The notes beneath the pieces are model-generated. The model was not told the origin of the DNA. It searched no databases and was given only the letters and a program-made list of their open reading frames with translations. A stretch of 64,000 nt of DNA from SLHU01 sp009929975. Lineage in GTDB: Bacteria > Bacillota > Clostridia > Saccharofermentanales > UBA5734. The stretch is from the NCBI GenBank assembly GCA_040776905.1, contig JAXGZQ010000001.1, forward strand, positions 248,001-312,000. The letters run 5' to 3'. Every line of letters begins with the position of its first letter. Position 1 is the first letter of the stretch. Positions 52,332 through 60,682 of the stretch are shown in pieces. A program made the position numbers and the translations under genes.

Positions 52332-53839
52332 CGTGCTTCTGTCCGGCCGTGCTGAATCGCGGTACGGACAGCCTGCTGCCAAGCCAGTCGGCGCCCGCTG
52401 CGTTCCTGTTCCGCCATCTGTGGCTCAAAGACCTGATCCGTCTGCCGGATGGCCGACAAAGCTGCCAGATCAGGCCATACACCCAGCGCGAGACCCGCCA
52501 GACAGGCGGCACCGAACGCGGTTGTCTCGGTGATCAAGGGCCGGTCAACCACCAGCTGACTGATATCAGCCTGGAACTGCATCATGACACGGCTGACACT
52601 GGCGCCTCCGTCAACCCGCAGCAGCGGGATCGGACAGCCGGCGTCCCGGATCATGCATTCCAGCACATCGAGACTTTGGTGCGCGATCGACTCAAGAACC
52701 GCACGGGCGACATGTTCACGGCTGCTGCCGCGGGTCAGCCCGCATAACATGGCGCGAGCCTGCATATTCCAGTACGGCGCGCCAAGTCCGGTAAACGCGG
52801 GAACAAAGGTCACGCCCCCGCTGTCATCGACTTTTTCCGCCAGACGGTCGCATTCAGACGCGGTCTCAATCATACCCAGGTTATCCCTGAGCCACTGGAT
52901 CGCGGATCCGGCATTGAACACACTGCCTTCCAGAGCATATTCCAGACCATTGCCAAGATCCCAGGCAACCGTCGTCAGCAGTCCATGCTCTGACCGCACC
53001 GGCTGTTTCCCTGTATACATCAGAATAAAGCAGCCAGTCCCATATGTGTTCTTGGTCATGCCGGGCTCAAAGCAGTTCTGGCCGAACAGGGCAGCCTGCT
53101 GATCCCCGGCAAGACCGGCGATCGGCAGATCACCCGGCAATATGGCCGGGTCAAGGGTTGCCATCACACCTGATGACGGAACGATATCCGCCAGCATGGA
53201 CCGGGGAATCCCGAAGCGCTGCAGCAGATCATCGTCCCAGTCTCCGGTATGGATGTTGAACATCATGGTTCGGGCCGCGTTGCTGGCATCGGTGACATGG
53301 CAGCGGCGGCCGGAAAGATGCCAGATCAGCCAGCTGTCCACGGTGCCAGCCAGAAGCTGACCAGCGGCGGCCCGGCGCTGCAGATCGGGAAATGTCTCGA
53401 AAATCCACATCAGCTTGGTTGCCGTGAAATAGGCATCCGGCAGAAGACCCGTCCGTTCACGGATCAGTTTGACCTGTGCCTCATCACTGGCGAGACGCTG
53501 GCAGATCGCCGCTGTCCGGCGGCATTGCCAGACAATCGCCGGATGGACAGGCCGGCCTGTCTCGCGATCCCAGACAACCAGGGTCTCACGCTGGTTGGTC
53601 AGACCGATTCCAGCAATTTTTGCCTGATTGAGATCGACATCAGCGACCGCGTCCTGAGCCACTTCGATCTGCAGTCGGAGTATTTCGTCCGCATCATGCT
53701 CAACCCATCCGGGCTGAGGATAATATTGGGTCAGCGTCCTCTGCGCGCTGCTGATGATCTGTCCGTCCTGATCAAACACGATCGCCCGGCAGCTGGTCGT
53801 CCCCTGATCCAGTGAAAGCAGGTATTTCCTCTTAGTCAT
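52328..53839 (-). CDS. glpK: Glycerol kinase
   Basis: Phosphorylates glycerol to sn-glycerol 3-phosphate. The 503-residue FGGY kinase has LSLDQGTTSCRAIVFD (residues 8-23), GLTNQRETLVVWDRETG near 78-94, the IVWQCRRT block, DASNAARTMMFNIHTG, and GDQQAALFGQ with the C-terminal GGASVSRVMMQFQADIS. ATG 53839 follows GGAGG. No glpF, glpD or glpO is nearby; the only partner is the downstream membrane protein. Confidence 0.95.
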   Translation of the reverse strand: MTKRKYLLSLDQGTTSCRAIVFDQDGQIISSAQRTLTQYYPQPGWVEHDADEILRLQIEVAQDAVADVDLNQAKIAGIGLTNQRETLVVWDRETGRPVHPAIVWQCRRTAAICQRLASDEAQVKLIRERTGLLPDAYFTATKLMWIFETFPDLQRRAAAGQLLAGTVDSWLIWHLSGRRCHVTDASNAARTMMFNIHTGDWDDDLLQRFGIPRSMLADIVPSSGVMATLDPAILPGDLPIAGLAGDQQAALFGQNCFEPGMTKNTYGTGCFILMYTGKQPVRSEHGLLTTVAWDLGNGLEYALEGSVFNAGSAIQWLRDNLGMIETASECDRLAEKVDDSGGVTFVPAFTGLGAPYWNMQARAMLCGLTRGSSREHVARAVLESIAHQSLDVLECMIRDAGCPIPLLRVDGGASVSRVMMQFQADISQLVVDRPLITETTAFGAACLAGLALGVWPDLAALSAIRQTDQVFEPQMAEQERSGRRLAWQQAVRTAIQHGRTEAR

Positions 53840-53897
53840 AACGCCTCCAGCACCATCGCCAGTGAATCCGGCTGTTGTCTGCTGTCAGTATATCATA

Positions 53898-53927
53898 GAA
53901 AAACCGCATCATCAGGCGCGATGCGGT
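53898..53927 (-). terminator. Intrinsic terminator after spoVG
   Basis: Leftward 8-bp stem ACCGCATC/GATGCGGT with 9-nt loop (53903-53927), then TTTTTC. It separates spoVG from glpK. Confidence 0.85.
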
Positions 53928-53997
53928 CATAGATCAGCGTCGTTATCTATTTTGCTTCAGGGCTGGTTGAGGTCAGATAAAACTGAAATCCGGACCG

Positions 53998-54303
53998 TCA
54001 GAATTCCGGTTCATCGACCGGTTCGTCGTCCGCTTCGGCTTCCAGTTCAGCTCTTGCCTCGCGGTATTTTCCCAGCACGGCATCGGAGAGAAACTCACGA
54101 AATTCTGAATTGATCGGGTGGACAATATCCTTGAATTCTCCATCCTGGGTCTTGCGGCTCGGCATAGCGATGAAATAGCCATTGTTCCCTTCGATGACCT
54201 TGATATCGTGGACAACAAACACATGGTCAAATGTGACGGATATGATCGCTTTCATCTTCCCCTCAGTCGTCATCTTGCGTATTGTGATATTGCTGATATC
54301 CAT
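53998..54303 (-). CDS. spoVG: SpoVG family nucleic-acid-binding regulator
   Basis: A 101-residue SpoVG protein: MDISNITIRKM at the start, then KAIISVTFDHVFVVHDIKVIEGNNGYFIAMPSRKTQDGEFKDIVHPIN (residues ~17-64). SpoVG is a DNA/RNA-binding protein in Firmicutes and is not restricted to spore formers, so it does not prove sporulation. I use ATG 54303 behind GGAGG. The C-terminal ~15 residues are acidic. A Fur-like dyad overlaps the promoter. Confidence 0.96.
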   Translation of the reverse strand: MDISNITIRKMTTEGKMKAIISVTFDHVFVVHDIKVIEGNNGYFIAMPSRKTQDGEFKDIVHPINSEFREFLSDAVLGKYREARAELEAEADDEPVDEPEF

Positions 54304-54349
54304 AGTTGCCTCCACCTGGTCGATCCCGATGATTAGTCTGATGCGTATG

Positions 54350-54379
54350 TGATAATGATTATTTTATGTAATCATTATA
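54350..54379. promoter_or_regulatory. Dyad over the spoVG -10 region, Fur-family-like
   Basis: Perfect inverted repeat ATAATGATTA (54352-54361) and TAATCATTAT (54369-54378) separated by 7 nt. The -10 TATAAT of spoVG (leftward, 54374-54379) lies in one arm. The 15-mer at 54350-54364, TGATAATGATTATTT, matches the B. subtilis Fur box TGATAATNATTATCA at 12 of 14 fixed positions. The -35 is weak. Confidence 0.55.
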
Positions 54380-54482
54380 GCACTTAAGCGACCGAATCGT
54401 CTCCCCTTTCAGGTATATTATTTGTAATATTATAACCGTTATTCTGTGATAGAATGGTTCGGAAAGGAAGGTGTCGCACCGA

Positions 54483-55952
54483 ATGACTCAACCATCCAGG
54501 ATTCAATCTCTTGCCGATCTGGCACCAGACGCCAGAATCTATCTTGTCGGGATTGGCGGCATCAGCATGAGCGGACTCGCTGAAATCGCCCAGGCCGCAG
54601 GCTATCAGGTCAGCGGATCAGACCGTTTTCCGGGTCCGCGCACTCAGTATCTCCAGGCGAAAGGCATGATGATCCACGAAGGACATGATGCCCGTTGGAT
54701 TGACACATTTCAGCCCGATCTTGTCGTCTATACCGCCGCAGTCCACGATGATAATCCTGAACTGATCAGGGCCAGAGCTCTTGGCCTGACCGTAATCGAC
54801 CGGGCGGAGTTTCTCGGCTGGCTGAACCAGACGTTCAGACAAGTCGTCAACATCGCGGGGACACATGGCAAGACGACGACGACCGCGCTGTGTTCCCTCA
54901 TCCTGATGGCCGCCGCGCAGAATCCGACCGTTCATCTCGGAGCTGAGCTTGCCCAGTTCGGCAGCACAGTTCATCTGGGTGAACCGGGCGAGCTGATGGT
55001 ATCGGAAGCCTGTGAATACATGAACAGTTTTCTCAGGTTTTATTCGACGGTCGCCGCGATTTTGAATATTGATTATGATCATGTTGATTTCTACCATGAT
55101 ATTGATGATGTAATTCGATCATTTGTCGCGTTCGCCGCTCGACTGCCTGACGATGGCACGCTGGTCGTTCCTGATTTTGATGAACACGTGGCCACCATGC
55201 TGGACCATCTGGACGATCAGCTGCGGCAGTCCGGCCGCGTCATGCCGCGACTTCTCTTTTTCGGTAATCAAGCGACCCGAAAACCGGACCGGGAAGGTTT
55301 TTATTATCAGAATCTGACATTCAGGGATGGATTGCCGGAATTTGACGTCTGGCATGACCAGACGTTCTACGGCCACATCCGTCTGAGGATTCCCGGGCTG
55401 CACAATGTGCATAATACACTGGCCGCGATTGCCTGTGCCCACCTCTGCGGCGCGTCCCCAGAAGCTGTGGTCGCGGTGACCGAAAGCTTTCGCGGCGCAG
55501 AAGGGCGTTTCACTGAAACCGGCCATTATCGCGGCGCCAGAGTCATCGCTGACTACGCGCATCATCCGGCAGCCGCAAAAGCGACACTTGAAGCCGCGGC
55601 TCATATCCCACATCAGCATTTATGGGTCGTCTTCCAGCCCCTGACATTTACCCGGACCAGGGTTCTTTTCGATGATTATGTCAATGTACTGATCGGCTGT
55701 GAAGAGGTGCTGTTCTCTGAGATCTACAGCGATCGTGATGTCGCCGGGCCTGACCACATGAGTTCACGACTTCTCGTTGAAAGAATCAATGAACTGGGTG
55801 GCAATGCGCGATTTATGGAAAATTTCAACGAGATCCGCCAGAGACTTGATGACATTGTTCAGCCGGGCGACCTGATACTCGTTCTCGGACCGGAAAATAT
55901 CCGGCAGTTCGCGGATCAGCTGACCGGACGCCGCCTGCACGAAACAAAATGA
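54483..55952 (+). CDS. murC: UDP-N-acetylmuramate--L-alanine ligase
   Basis: Adds L-Ala to UDP-MurNAc in peptidoglycan synthesis. The 489-residue Mur ligase has the N-terminal IYLVGIGGISMSGLAEIAQAAGYQVSGSD (residues ~18-46), ATP loop AGTHGKTTTTAL (near 123), VSEACEYMNSFL, INIDYDH-like NIDYDHVDFY, and the C-terminal DYAHHPAAAKATLEAA near 357. I choose ATG 54483 because the alternative GTG 12 nt upstream crowds the GGAAGG site. It is a monocistron with a terminator at 55974. Confidence 0.96.
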   Translation: MTQPSRIQSLADLAPDARIYLVGIGGISMSGLAEIAQAAGYQVSGSDRFPGPRTQYLQAKGMMIHEGHDARWIDTFQPDLVVYTAAVHDDNPELIRARALGLTVIDRAEFLGWLNQTFRQVVNIAGTHGKTTTTALCSLILMAAAQNPTVHLGAELAQFGSTVHLGEPGELMVSEACEYMNSFLRFYSTVAAILNIDYDHVDFYHDIDDVIRSFVAFAARLPDDGTLVVPDFDEHVATMLDHLDDQLRQSGRVMPRLLFFGNQATRKPDREGFYYQNLTFRDGLPEFDVWHDQTFYGHIRLRIPGLHNVHNTLAAIACAHLCGASPEAVVAVTESFRGAEGRFTETGHYRGARVIADYAHHPAAAKATLEAAAHIPHQHLWVVFQPLTFTRTRVLFDDYVNVLIGCEEVLFSEIYSDRDVAGPDHMSSRLLVERINELGGNARFMENFNEIRQRLDDIVQPGDLILVLGPENIRQFADQLTGRRLHETK

Positions 55953-55973
55953 CCCCCACTAAATCACATAAAG

Positions 55974-56010
55974 AAAAGCTGGCTCAATTTCCAGATGAGT
56001 CAGCTTTTTT
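55974..56010. terminator. Bidirectional terminator between murC and flavin reductase gene
   Basis: Stem AAAGCTGGCTCA (55975-55986) with TGAGTCAGCTTT (55996-56007), one G-T pair, followed by TTTTTT rightwards and TTTTCTTTA leftwards. Confidence 0.85.
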
Positions 56011-56031
56011 GTATAAATCCGGTGCAGCAGC

Positions 56032-56523
56032 CTAGATCAGATCAAGCAGGCCTGTATCCAGCGAATCATCCGATTTGACGACCGTCGCATCAGCATGAAT
56101 CCTGACTATTTTTGCCGCAAACATCTCATGTGAACCGGTCTTGATGCTGTCAACCACTTCACATTCTATATTGACAGGACAATCAGACAGGATCGGGGCA
56201 TTGATCAGATCGGCATCCGCCACATTCGCTCCTGTCGCAAGCAGTTTGTCACCGTCACGGCCGCTGTGGCTGCCCATATAATCAAACAGTTCACGCTGGT
56301 CTTTTCCGACCAGATTGACGACGAAGCATCCGGACTCCTTGACCATGGCATAGGAAAACCGTGAAGGAACGATCCCGACCATCAGCATGGGCGGATCATA
56401 ACTGCAGTTACAGCAGTAGCCGACAACGAGCGCGTTGTCGCGTCCACTGCTGTCACGACAGGAGACCAGGATATTGGGTGATGGTTGCAGGCAGGGGGAA
56501 ATTGCGGCTAGTTTCTTTTTCAT
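56032..56523 (-). CDS. Flavin reductase family protein
   Basis: A 163-residue FMN-binding split-barrel protein of the flavin reductase/ferric reductase-like family common in anaerobes. Family features are LVSCRDSSGRDNALVVGYCCNCSYDPPMLMVGI (residues ~20-52) with three clustered Cys, PSRFSYAMVKESGCFVVNLV, and the SHEMFAAKIVRIHAD strand. ATG 56523 follows GGAGG. It has its own promoter (56569-56597) that overlaps the ftsH terminator, so it is probably independent. Substrate unknown. Confidence 0.85.
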   Translation of the reverse strand: MKKKLAAISPCLQPSPNILVSCRDSSGRDNALVVGYCCNCSYDPPMLMVGIVPSRFSYAMVKESGCFVVNLVGKDQRELFDYMGSHSGRDGDKLLATGANVADADLINAPILSDCPVNIECEVVDSIKTGSHEMFAAKIVRIHADATVVKSDDSLDTGLLDLI

Positions 56524-56568
56524 ATGACAATCCTCCGGTTCATTATTGGTCAAATGCCCATAACAATC

Positions 56569-56597
56569 ATGTTAACGTGTCATGCCGTGATTGTCAA
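56569..56597 (-). promoter_or_regulatory. Promoter of the flavin reductase gene
   Basis: Leftward TTGACA (56592-56597), 17-nt spacer, TAACAT (56569-56574). The -35 begins at the T-run of the ftsH terminator. Confidence 0.7.
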
Positions 56598-56627
56598 AAA
56601 AAGCCGCCCCATGACTGGGACGGCTTT
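56596..56627 (-). terminator. Intrinsic terminator after ftsH
   Basis: Leftward stem AAAGCCGTCCC with GGGGCGGCTTT (56600-56627, one mismatch, 6-nt loop), then TTTTTTT. Confidence 0.85.
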
Positions 56628-56652
56628 GCAGCATCATAAAATCCGGATCAGC

Positions 56653-58635
56653 TTATTCGCCGTTTTCAGAAACGGGCTCAGTCGTCTCTTCTTCTGCCAG
56701 CGCGGGATCGGTTATGCCAGGCTGATCCTGATCTTTCCCGACAGATTCATCAATCTGAGCGACCTCGGCAGCTGCCGGCTTGCTCACTTCGAATTCAGAA
56801 TCTGTCCGCACATGATAGCGGGTAAAAATCCGCTCGAATTCATCGCCGTCAATTTTCTCTTTCTCGAGCAGGGTTTCCGCCATCTCGCTCAGCAGTCGGG
56901 TGTTTTCGCGCAGAATCCGCAGCACCTCAGCATAGGCCTGATCGATCAGTGATTTTACCTCTTCATCAATCATCCCGGCCAGTTTCTCGCTGTAATTCTG
57001 GACATGGCCATAATCTTTGCCCAGGAAGACTTCCTCACCATTGCCGAACACCATATTGCCGAGCCGCTCACTCATGCCATATTTCGTGATCATATCCCGG
57101 GCGATACTGTTGACACTCTGCAGATCGGATGAAGCTCCCGTGCTGATCTCACCAAACGACAGTTCCTCGGCCGCACGTCCGCCCAGAGCGATCATGATCT
57201 GGCTGATCAGCTGGCGTCGTGTCGCGTAATACATGTCTTCATGCGGCTTGTGCGCGGTATAGCCACCGGCCGCGCCGGATGGGATGATCGAGACGCGTTC
57301 GACCTTGTCCGTATCGGATACGGTACGCAGGATAATCGCGTGGCCCGCTTCATGAAAGGCGGTCAGGCGACGTTCCTTTTCGCTGATGATGCGGCTTTTC
57401 TTTTCCGGACCGATCATGATTTTGAACACAGCTTCAGATATATCATGATAGGAGATTGTATGAGCCCCTTTCCGTGCGGCAAGCAGCGCGGCCTCATTGA
57501 GAAGGTTTGCCAAATCAGCACCAGTGAATCCGGGCGTGATCTTCGCGATTTCCCGCAGATCGATATCCTCATTCAACGGTTTGCCGCGGGCATGAACCTT
57601 GAGAATCATCTCACGTCCCTTGATATCGGGGCGCATCACTGTGATGCGACGGTCAAAACGACCCGGACGAAGCAGAGCGGGGTCAAGAATATCCGGCCGG
57701 TTGGTTGCCGCCATAATGATAACACCTTCATTCGGTCCGAAACCATCCATCTCAACCAGCAGCTGGTTCAGGGTCTGTTCCCGTTCATCATGGCCGCCGC
57801 CCAGGCCGGCACCACGATGACGGCCGACCGCGTCAATCTCGTCAATGAAAATAATACAGGGCGCGTTTTTCTTGGCGTTCTCAAACAGGTCGCGCACCCT
57901 GGACGCGCCGACACCGACAAACATCTCAACAAAGTCTGATCCGCTGATTGAAAAGAACGGAACCCCCGCTTCACCGGCAACCGCCCGGGCCAGCAGCGTC
58001 TTGCCGGTACCGGGAGATCCCACCAGCAGAATGCCCTTGGGAATCCTCGCGCCGAGTTCGGCATATTTCTGCGGATTTTTCAGGAATCCGACAACTTCCT
58101 CGAGCTCCTCTTTCTCTTCATCTGCTCCGGCAACATCGCCGAAGGTTACTTTATTCTTTGTCGGGTCATGCAGCCTGGCACGGCTGCGGCCGAAACTCAT
58201 CGCGTTCTTGCCTTCACCCGCCTGGCGGCTGTAGGTAAACCAGATGAAGGCCCCCATCGCCAGAACCATGATGAGGATCAGGATGATATTAAGCCAGGCC
58301 GCGATATCGGTCGGCTCGCGATAATCATAGGCCTCAATCTTGCCATCCTGCTGGGCTGTCTGCAGCACTGTATACAGCTGCTCCATCCACATGGGCGCAA
58401 TCTGTTTGCTATAGGAAGCCGCGGCCTGACCGGGCTGGCTCTTCAGCTGGATCTCAACGGTATAGCCGGAAACATTGACCGTTTCCACCCGCCCGCTTTC
58501 TATTTCACTGATCAAATCTGATATTGAAATCGGCTCGGGCTGATTCAGCCTGGACATGAAGAACGACAGCATGATGATAACGGCAAGAAGAATGACATAA
58601 AACGACATGCCGTTCATGGCTTTACGAGGTTTCAT
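56653..58635 (-). CDS. ftsH: ATP-dependent zinc metalloprotease FtsH
   Basis: Membrane-bound AAA+ protease, 660 residues. Helices lie at residues ~8-25 and ~112-130, with a small outside domain between. The AAA domain has GSPGTGKTLLARAVAGEAG (near 207), IIFIDEIDAVGRHRG and the SRH NRPDILDPALLRPGRFDR. The protease domain has the zinc motif HEAGH (near 429). The C-terminal ~60 residues are acidic and disordered. It overlaps hpt by 4 nt and closes the rplI-dnaB-tilS-hpt-ftsH block. Confidence 0.98.
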   Translation of the reverse strand: MKPRKAMNGMSFYVILLAVIIMLSFFMSRLNQPEPISISDLISEIESGRVETVNVSGYTVEIQLKSQPGQAAASYSKQIAPMWMEQLYTVLQTAQQDGKIEAYDYREPTDIAAWLNIILILIMVLAMGAFIWFTYSRQAGEGKNAMSFGRSRARLHDPTKNKVTFGDVAGADEEKEELEEVVGFLKNPQKYAELGARIPKGILLVGSPGTGKTLLARAVAGEAGVPFFSISGSDFVEMFVGVGASRVRDLFENAKKNAPCIIFIDEIDAVGRHRGAGLGGGHDEREQTLNQLLVEMDGFGPNEGVIIMAATNRPDILDPALLRPGRFDRRITVMRPDIKGREMILKVHARGKPLNEDIDLREIAKITPGFTGADLANLLNEAALLAARKGAHTISYHDISEAVFKIMIGPEKKSRIISEKERRLTAFHEAGHAIILRTVSDTDKVERVSIIPSGAAGGYTAHKPHEDMYYATRRQLISQIMIALGGRAAEELSFGEISTGASSDLQSVNSIARDMITKYGMSERLGNMVFGNGEEVFLGKDYGHVQNYSEKLAGMIDEEVKSLIDQAYAEVLRILRENTRLLSEMAETLLEKEKIDGDEFERIFTRYHVRTDSEFEVSKPAAAEVAQIDESVGKDQDQPGITDPALAEEETTEPVSENGE

Positions 58636-59177
58636 TGTTCTCCTCCCTGGTTGTCATCACCCAGAACACAGACATCCGGGAGATTTCGATAACGGCCGTC
58701 ATAATCGAGGCCATATCCGACAATGAACTCATCACTGATCTGCATACCGACATATTCAACCTGAATATCCACCTGGCGGCGGGCCGGTTTGTCAAAAGCC
58801 GTACATAACGCGATACTCGCCGGGTTTCGTGTGGCGAGCAGCTCACGCAGATGTTTCAGGGTCAGGCCGGAATCAACGATATCTTCAACCACGATGATGT
58901 GGCGTCCACTGATGTCGGCGTCGAGATCCTTATTGATCCGGACGACCCCGGATGAACGCGTCCCGCTGCCGTAGCTGGAAACAGACATGAAGTCGACACG
59001 AACCGTCACAGTCAGGTATCGGGCCAGATCCGCCATAAACATGTACGCACCCTTGAGAACACCTATCAGTGTGACTTCCTTACCCGCATAATCCTGCGAT
59101 ATCTGGTGTCCAAGCCGCTGGCACATCTGATCGATTTCCCTGCGGTCGATCATGACGCCCTTTACATATTTAGCCAT
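58632..59177 (-). CDS. hpt: Hypoxanthine phosphoribosyltransferase
   Basis: Purine salvage enzyme converting hypoxanthine or guanine with PRPP to IMP/GMP. The 181-residue protein has the PRPP loop IIVVEDIVDSGLTLKHL near residue 99, LIGVLKGAYMFMADLAR near 38-54, and the base-binding EFIVGYGLDYDGRYRNLP near 155. ATG 59177 follows AGGAGG; a longer in-frame start covers non-conserved sequence. It lies between tilS and ftsH, as in many Firmicutes. Confidence 0.96.
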   Translation of the reverse strand: MAKYVKGVMIDRREIDQMCQRLGHQISQDYAGKEVTLIGVLKGAYMFMADLARYLTVTVRVDFMSVSSYGSGTRSSGVVRINKDLDADISGRHIIVVEDIVDSGLTLKHLRELLATRNPASIALCTAFDKPARRQVDIQVEYVGMQISDEFIVGYGLDYDGRYRNLPDVCVLGDDNQGGEQ

Positions 59178-59235
59178 GATGTCTGTTGCCTCCTCATATC
59201 TGCAGCGGCTGCCACTGACAGCTGCCTGTCTCGTT

Positions 59236-60681
59236 CTACTCCCATATTCGAACCGGTCGTGCGGAAAGACAGACGGTCTTTTCATGTGATGACCCGCCCG
59301 GGACGGCGATGTAATCGCGCCCGGCACCGATTCCCGGTATCCAGACAATGTCCGATCCGTCAGCCACCAGCGGCAGGCGGTCTCTCCATTCCACAGGAAT
59401 CTTCAGCTCACTCATCAGCTTCTTCAATGAGCGGCCGCCCTGCCGTGACGGAAGATGAATCCTGTCACCCGCACGCCGTGTCCTCAACACACACTGCCTC
59501 AGCTGATCCAGCCGGAAGCATTCCATTGCGCTATTATAAACGATATCGCGGTCATTCTCAATCAAATGGGCTTCAATTCGGAAATTCAACACCGGAATCT
59601 CAGTCACTCCCGGTATGCGCAGAGGCAGAGGAGGGATATCAACTGGGTCATCTTGCGGTGAATCGGACGCTCGTTTCAGGATGAGCCCGGCCGCGTTCAG
59701 ATGGAGCTGCCAGCGATGCGGCAGGCAAAGGTATTGTCCCGGTCTGGCATGATCAAGCCAGTCAAGGATCAATCCAAGATGGCGGCGGGAAAGATCCGGT
59801 TCATGACAGGTGGATTCACGCCAGAAACGACGCAGGACATGACGTCTCAGAGCCGGATCGCTGCCGGCCAGACCGGCCGGGTCAAGATGATCCGCCCGAA
59901 GGCAGGCCTGATAAGCCTGTGATGTCAATGTTTCTATCAATCTGAGATCATCCTGCAAAAGCTCAGCGGTTCCGGCAATCAGAGGCGCCGGATCATAACC
60001 GAGAAGTTCCTGCCACAGCGGCAGGAGGCGCAGGCGAATCCGGTTGCGCGTCATCGTCGGTTCATGATTTGTCTGATCCTGCCGCCAGCTGATCTTCGCT
60101 TGAATCAGCCAGGACTCAATCCGGCTGCGGGGACAGCCCAGCAGCGGACGGATAAAAACACCTTGCAGCGGACGCATCGCGGCCAAACCCGTCAAGCCGC
60201 TGCCACGTCCCAGATGCAGCAGAACCGTTTCAGCCTGATCATCCTGATGATGAGCGAGCGCGATCCGGACTGACCGGTCAGGATCATCCGCGCGGAGTTG
60301 CTCGAGGCGCTTTTGGAACAATGTGTATCGGGCCTGTCGCCCGGCGTCCTCCAGCCCGGTACCGAGTTGTACCGCCAGGGCTCTGACATCGGCATGCTCG
60401 ACACGGAAAGGAACTGACAGCCTCCGGCACCAGCCGCGGACAAAATCAGCGTCCGCATCAGCATCGGCACCACGCAGTCCATGGTGGACATGCATCACTT
60501 CAAGATCAAAGGACAGCCGCTCACGCAGATCGGCAAGAAGGATCAGCAGGGCCAGGGAATCGGCCCCTCCGGAACAGCCGAGGATCACATGGCTGCCTGC
60601 GGGGATCAGTTGTTCATCACAGATCGTGCCACAGACATGTGATTTGAATTCATCGTCGGCAGGGTTTCGTGTATCAGCCAC
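59236..60681 (-). CDS. tilS: tRNA(Ile)-lysidine synthetase
   Basis: Makes lysidine at the wobble base of tRNA-Ile(CAU). The 481-residue protein has the N-type PP-loop GCSGGADSLALL (near residue 36), VMHVHHGLRG, AHHQDDQAETVLLHLGRGSGLTGLAAM (near 143-169), and the C-terminal TilS substrate-binding domain (RRAGDRIHLPSRQGGRSLKKLM-ELKIPVEWRDRLPLV, near 397-437). I choose GTG 60681, with GGGAG six nt upstream and one nt after the dnaB stop; earlier ATGs lie inside dnaB. The internal 4-fold Ala-Asp run (ADADADAD) is odd. Confidence 0.94.
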   Translation of the reverse strand: MADTRNPADDEFKSHVCGTICDEQLIPAGSHVILGCSGGADSLALLILLADLRERLSFDLEVMHVHHGLRGADADADADFVRGWCRRLSVPFRVEHADVRALAVQLGTGLEDAGRQARYTLFQKRLEQLRADDPDRSVRIALAHHQDDQAETVLLHLGRGSGLTGLAAMRPLQGVFIRPLLGCPRSRIESWLIQAKISWRQDQTNHEPTMTRNRIRLRLLPLWQELLGYDPAPLIAGTAELLQDDLRLIETLTSQAYQACLRADHLDPAGLAGSDPALRRHVLRRFWRESTCHEPDLSRRHLGLILDWLDHARPGQYLCLPHRWQLHLNAAGLILKRASDSPQDDPVDIPPLPLRIPGVTEIPVLNFRIEAHLIENDRDIVYNSAMECFRLDQLRQCVLRTRRAGDRIHLPSRQGGRSLKKLMSELKIPVEWRDRLPLVADGSDIVWIPGIGAGRDYIAVPGGSSHEKTVCLSARPVRIWE

Positions 60682-60682
60682 A

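Noticed and set aside
53840..53900. glpK promoter with -10 TATACT at 53887-53892
   Set aside because: No acceptable -35 at 16-18 nt; the position 17 nt upstream falls in the spoVG terminator stem.
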